This document shows, piece after piece, positions 5,162-5,427 of a stretch of DNA of 5,427 nucleotides (position 1 is its first letter; each line of letters begins with the position of its first letter). Location of the stretch: assembly GCA_947630465.1 (NCBI GenBank), contig CANRHT010000127.1, forward strand, positions 1 to 5,427, given 5' to 3'. Both the position numbers and the translations under genes were made by a program. Below the pieces are notes generated by a model. It had not been told where the DNA came from and did not search any database. It saw only the letters and a list, made by a program, of their open reading frames with translations. This DNA comes from an uncultured Pseudomonadaceae bacterium. GTDB taxonomy: Bacteria; Pseudomonadota; Gammaproteobacteria; Pseudomonadales; Pseudomonadaceae.

Positions 5162-5427
5162 ATGCCGCATCATCCCGCTCAGGATTCGCCGTTAGGTAAA
5201 AGCAGTGCCTATATCAGTGAGTATGATCCCAGTCTGTTATTTGGTATTGCGCGCGCTACTAAATGGCATGAGTTGGGTTTAACCGCAGACAGCTTGCCCT
5301 ATACCGGTGTTGATATTTGGAATTGCTACGAGATGTCTTGGTTGTTGCCATCGGGTAAGCCTGTGGTGGCGATTGCACAATTTGTGGTTCCTGCTGATTC
5401 GGCTTATATCATCGAGTCCAAATCTTT
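5162..5427 (+). CDS. queF: NADPH-dependent 7-cyano-7-deazaguanine reductase QueF, N-terminal part
   Basis: The first 88 codons of queF, running off the window end with no stop. QueF reduces the nitrile of preQ0 to the amine preQ1 using NADPH, in the cytoplasm, on the path to the tRNA base queuosine. The start [21 protein letters not shown] followed by [31 protein letters not shown] and [10 protein letters not shown] matches the long, two-domain QueF of E. coli and Pseudomonas (about 270-280 residues) rather than the short Bacillus type. The NADPH-binding QueF motif begins as ESKS at residues 85-88, at the window edge; in this type the catalytic Cys lies in the unseen second domain. The ATG at 5162 has GGAG at 5150-5153. 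It lies 79 bases after fleQ on the same strand. A -10-like TACAAT (5125-5130) has only a poor -35, so read-through from fleQ is possible. Confidence 0.95.
   Translation, partial: MPHHPAQDSPLGKSSAYISEYDPSLLFGIARATKWHELGLTADSLPYTGVDIWNCYEMSWLLPSGKPVVAIAQFVVPADSAYIIESKS

Noticed and set aside
1..5427. CRISPR array, insertion sequence, tRNA or rRNA genes, phage or defence genes
   Set aside because: None is visible: the window is almost fully filled by flagellar genes and queF, and the only direct repeat of note is the short one in flaG.

Overview
The window is a piece of a polar-flagellum gene cluster on the + strand. It comes from a gammaproteobacterium of the Pseudomonas lineage. Every gene has a clear Pseudomonas-type counterpart, and the order fliC-flaG-fliD-fliS-fliT/fleP-fleQ is the Pseudomonas order. 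Base composition looks moderate (roughly the high 40s percent GC by eye), well below typical Pseudomonas. A low-GC member of the Pseudomonadaceae (for example the Thiopseudomonas/Denitrificimonas type) would fit, but that placement is inference.

Layout: 1-252 is the 3' end of a flagellin gene (fliC). After an 84-base gap with a hairpin and a sigma-54-like promoter come flaG (337-729), fliD (861-2261), two diverged tandem fliS genes (2265-2651 and 2721-3101) and a small fliT/fleP-like chaperone gene (3127-3426). A strong intrinsic terminator (3441-3476) closes this block. A promoter region at about 3524-3561 precedes fleQ (3622-5082), the sigma-54-dependent master activator of flagellar genes. 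Its -35 element overlaps a good match to the FleQ-binding consensus. The window ends in the 5' part of queF (5162 onward), a queuosine-biosynthesis reductase unrelated to motility. The queF ribosome-binding site lies inside a 10-bp stem-loop.

How the genes work together: FliC is the filament subunit, FliD the filament cap that folds exported flagellin at the tip, and FlaG affects filament length. The FliS proteins are cytoplasmic flagellin export chaperones, and FliT/FleP is a small chaperone-like partner, in known cases for FliD. FleQ sits at the top of the transcriptional hierarchy and in Pseudomonas links c-di-GMP level to the choice between flagella and biofilm.

The region is mostly ordinary flagellar biology, and I see no sign of a wholly new system. 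The points worth a second look are a Ser in FleQ where the c-di-GMP-contacting Arg144 is expected, the stem-loop over the queF ribosome-binding site, the fleQ promoter/FleQ-box overlap, the diverged FliS pair, and the absence of fleS directly after fleQ. No gap longer than 300 bases lacks a gene; the longest, 3427-3621, holds the terminator and the fleQ promoter.
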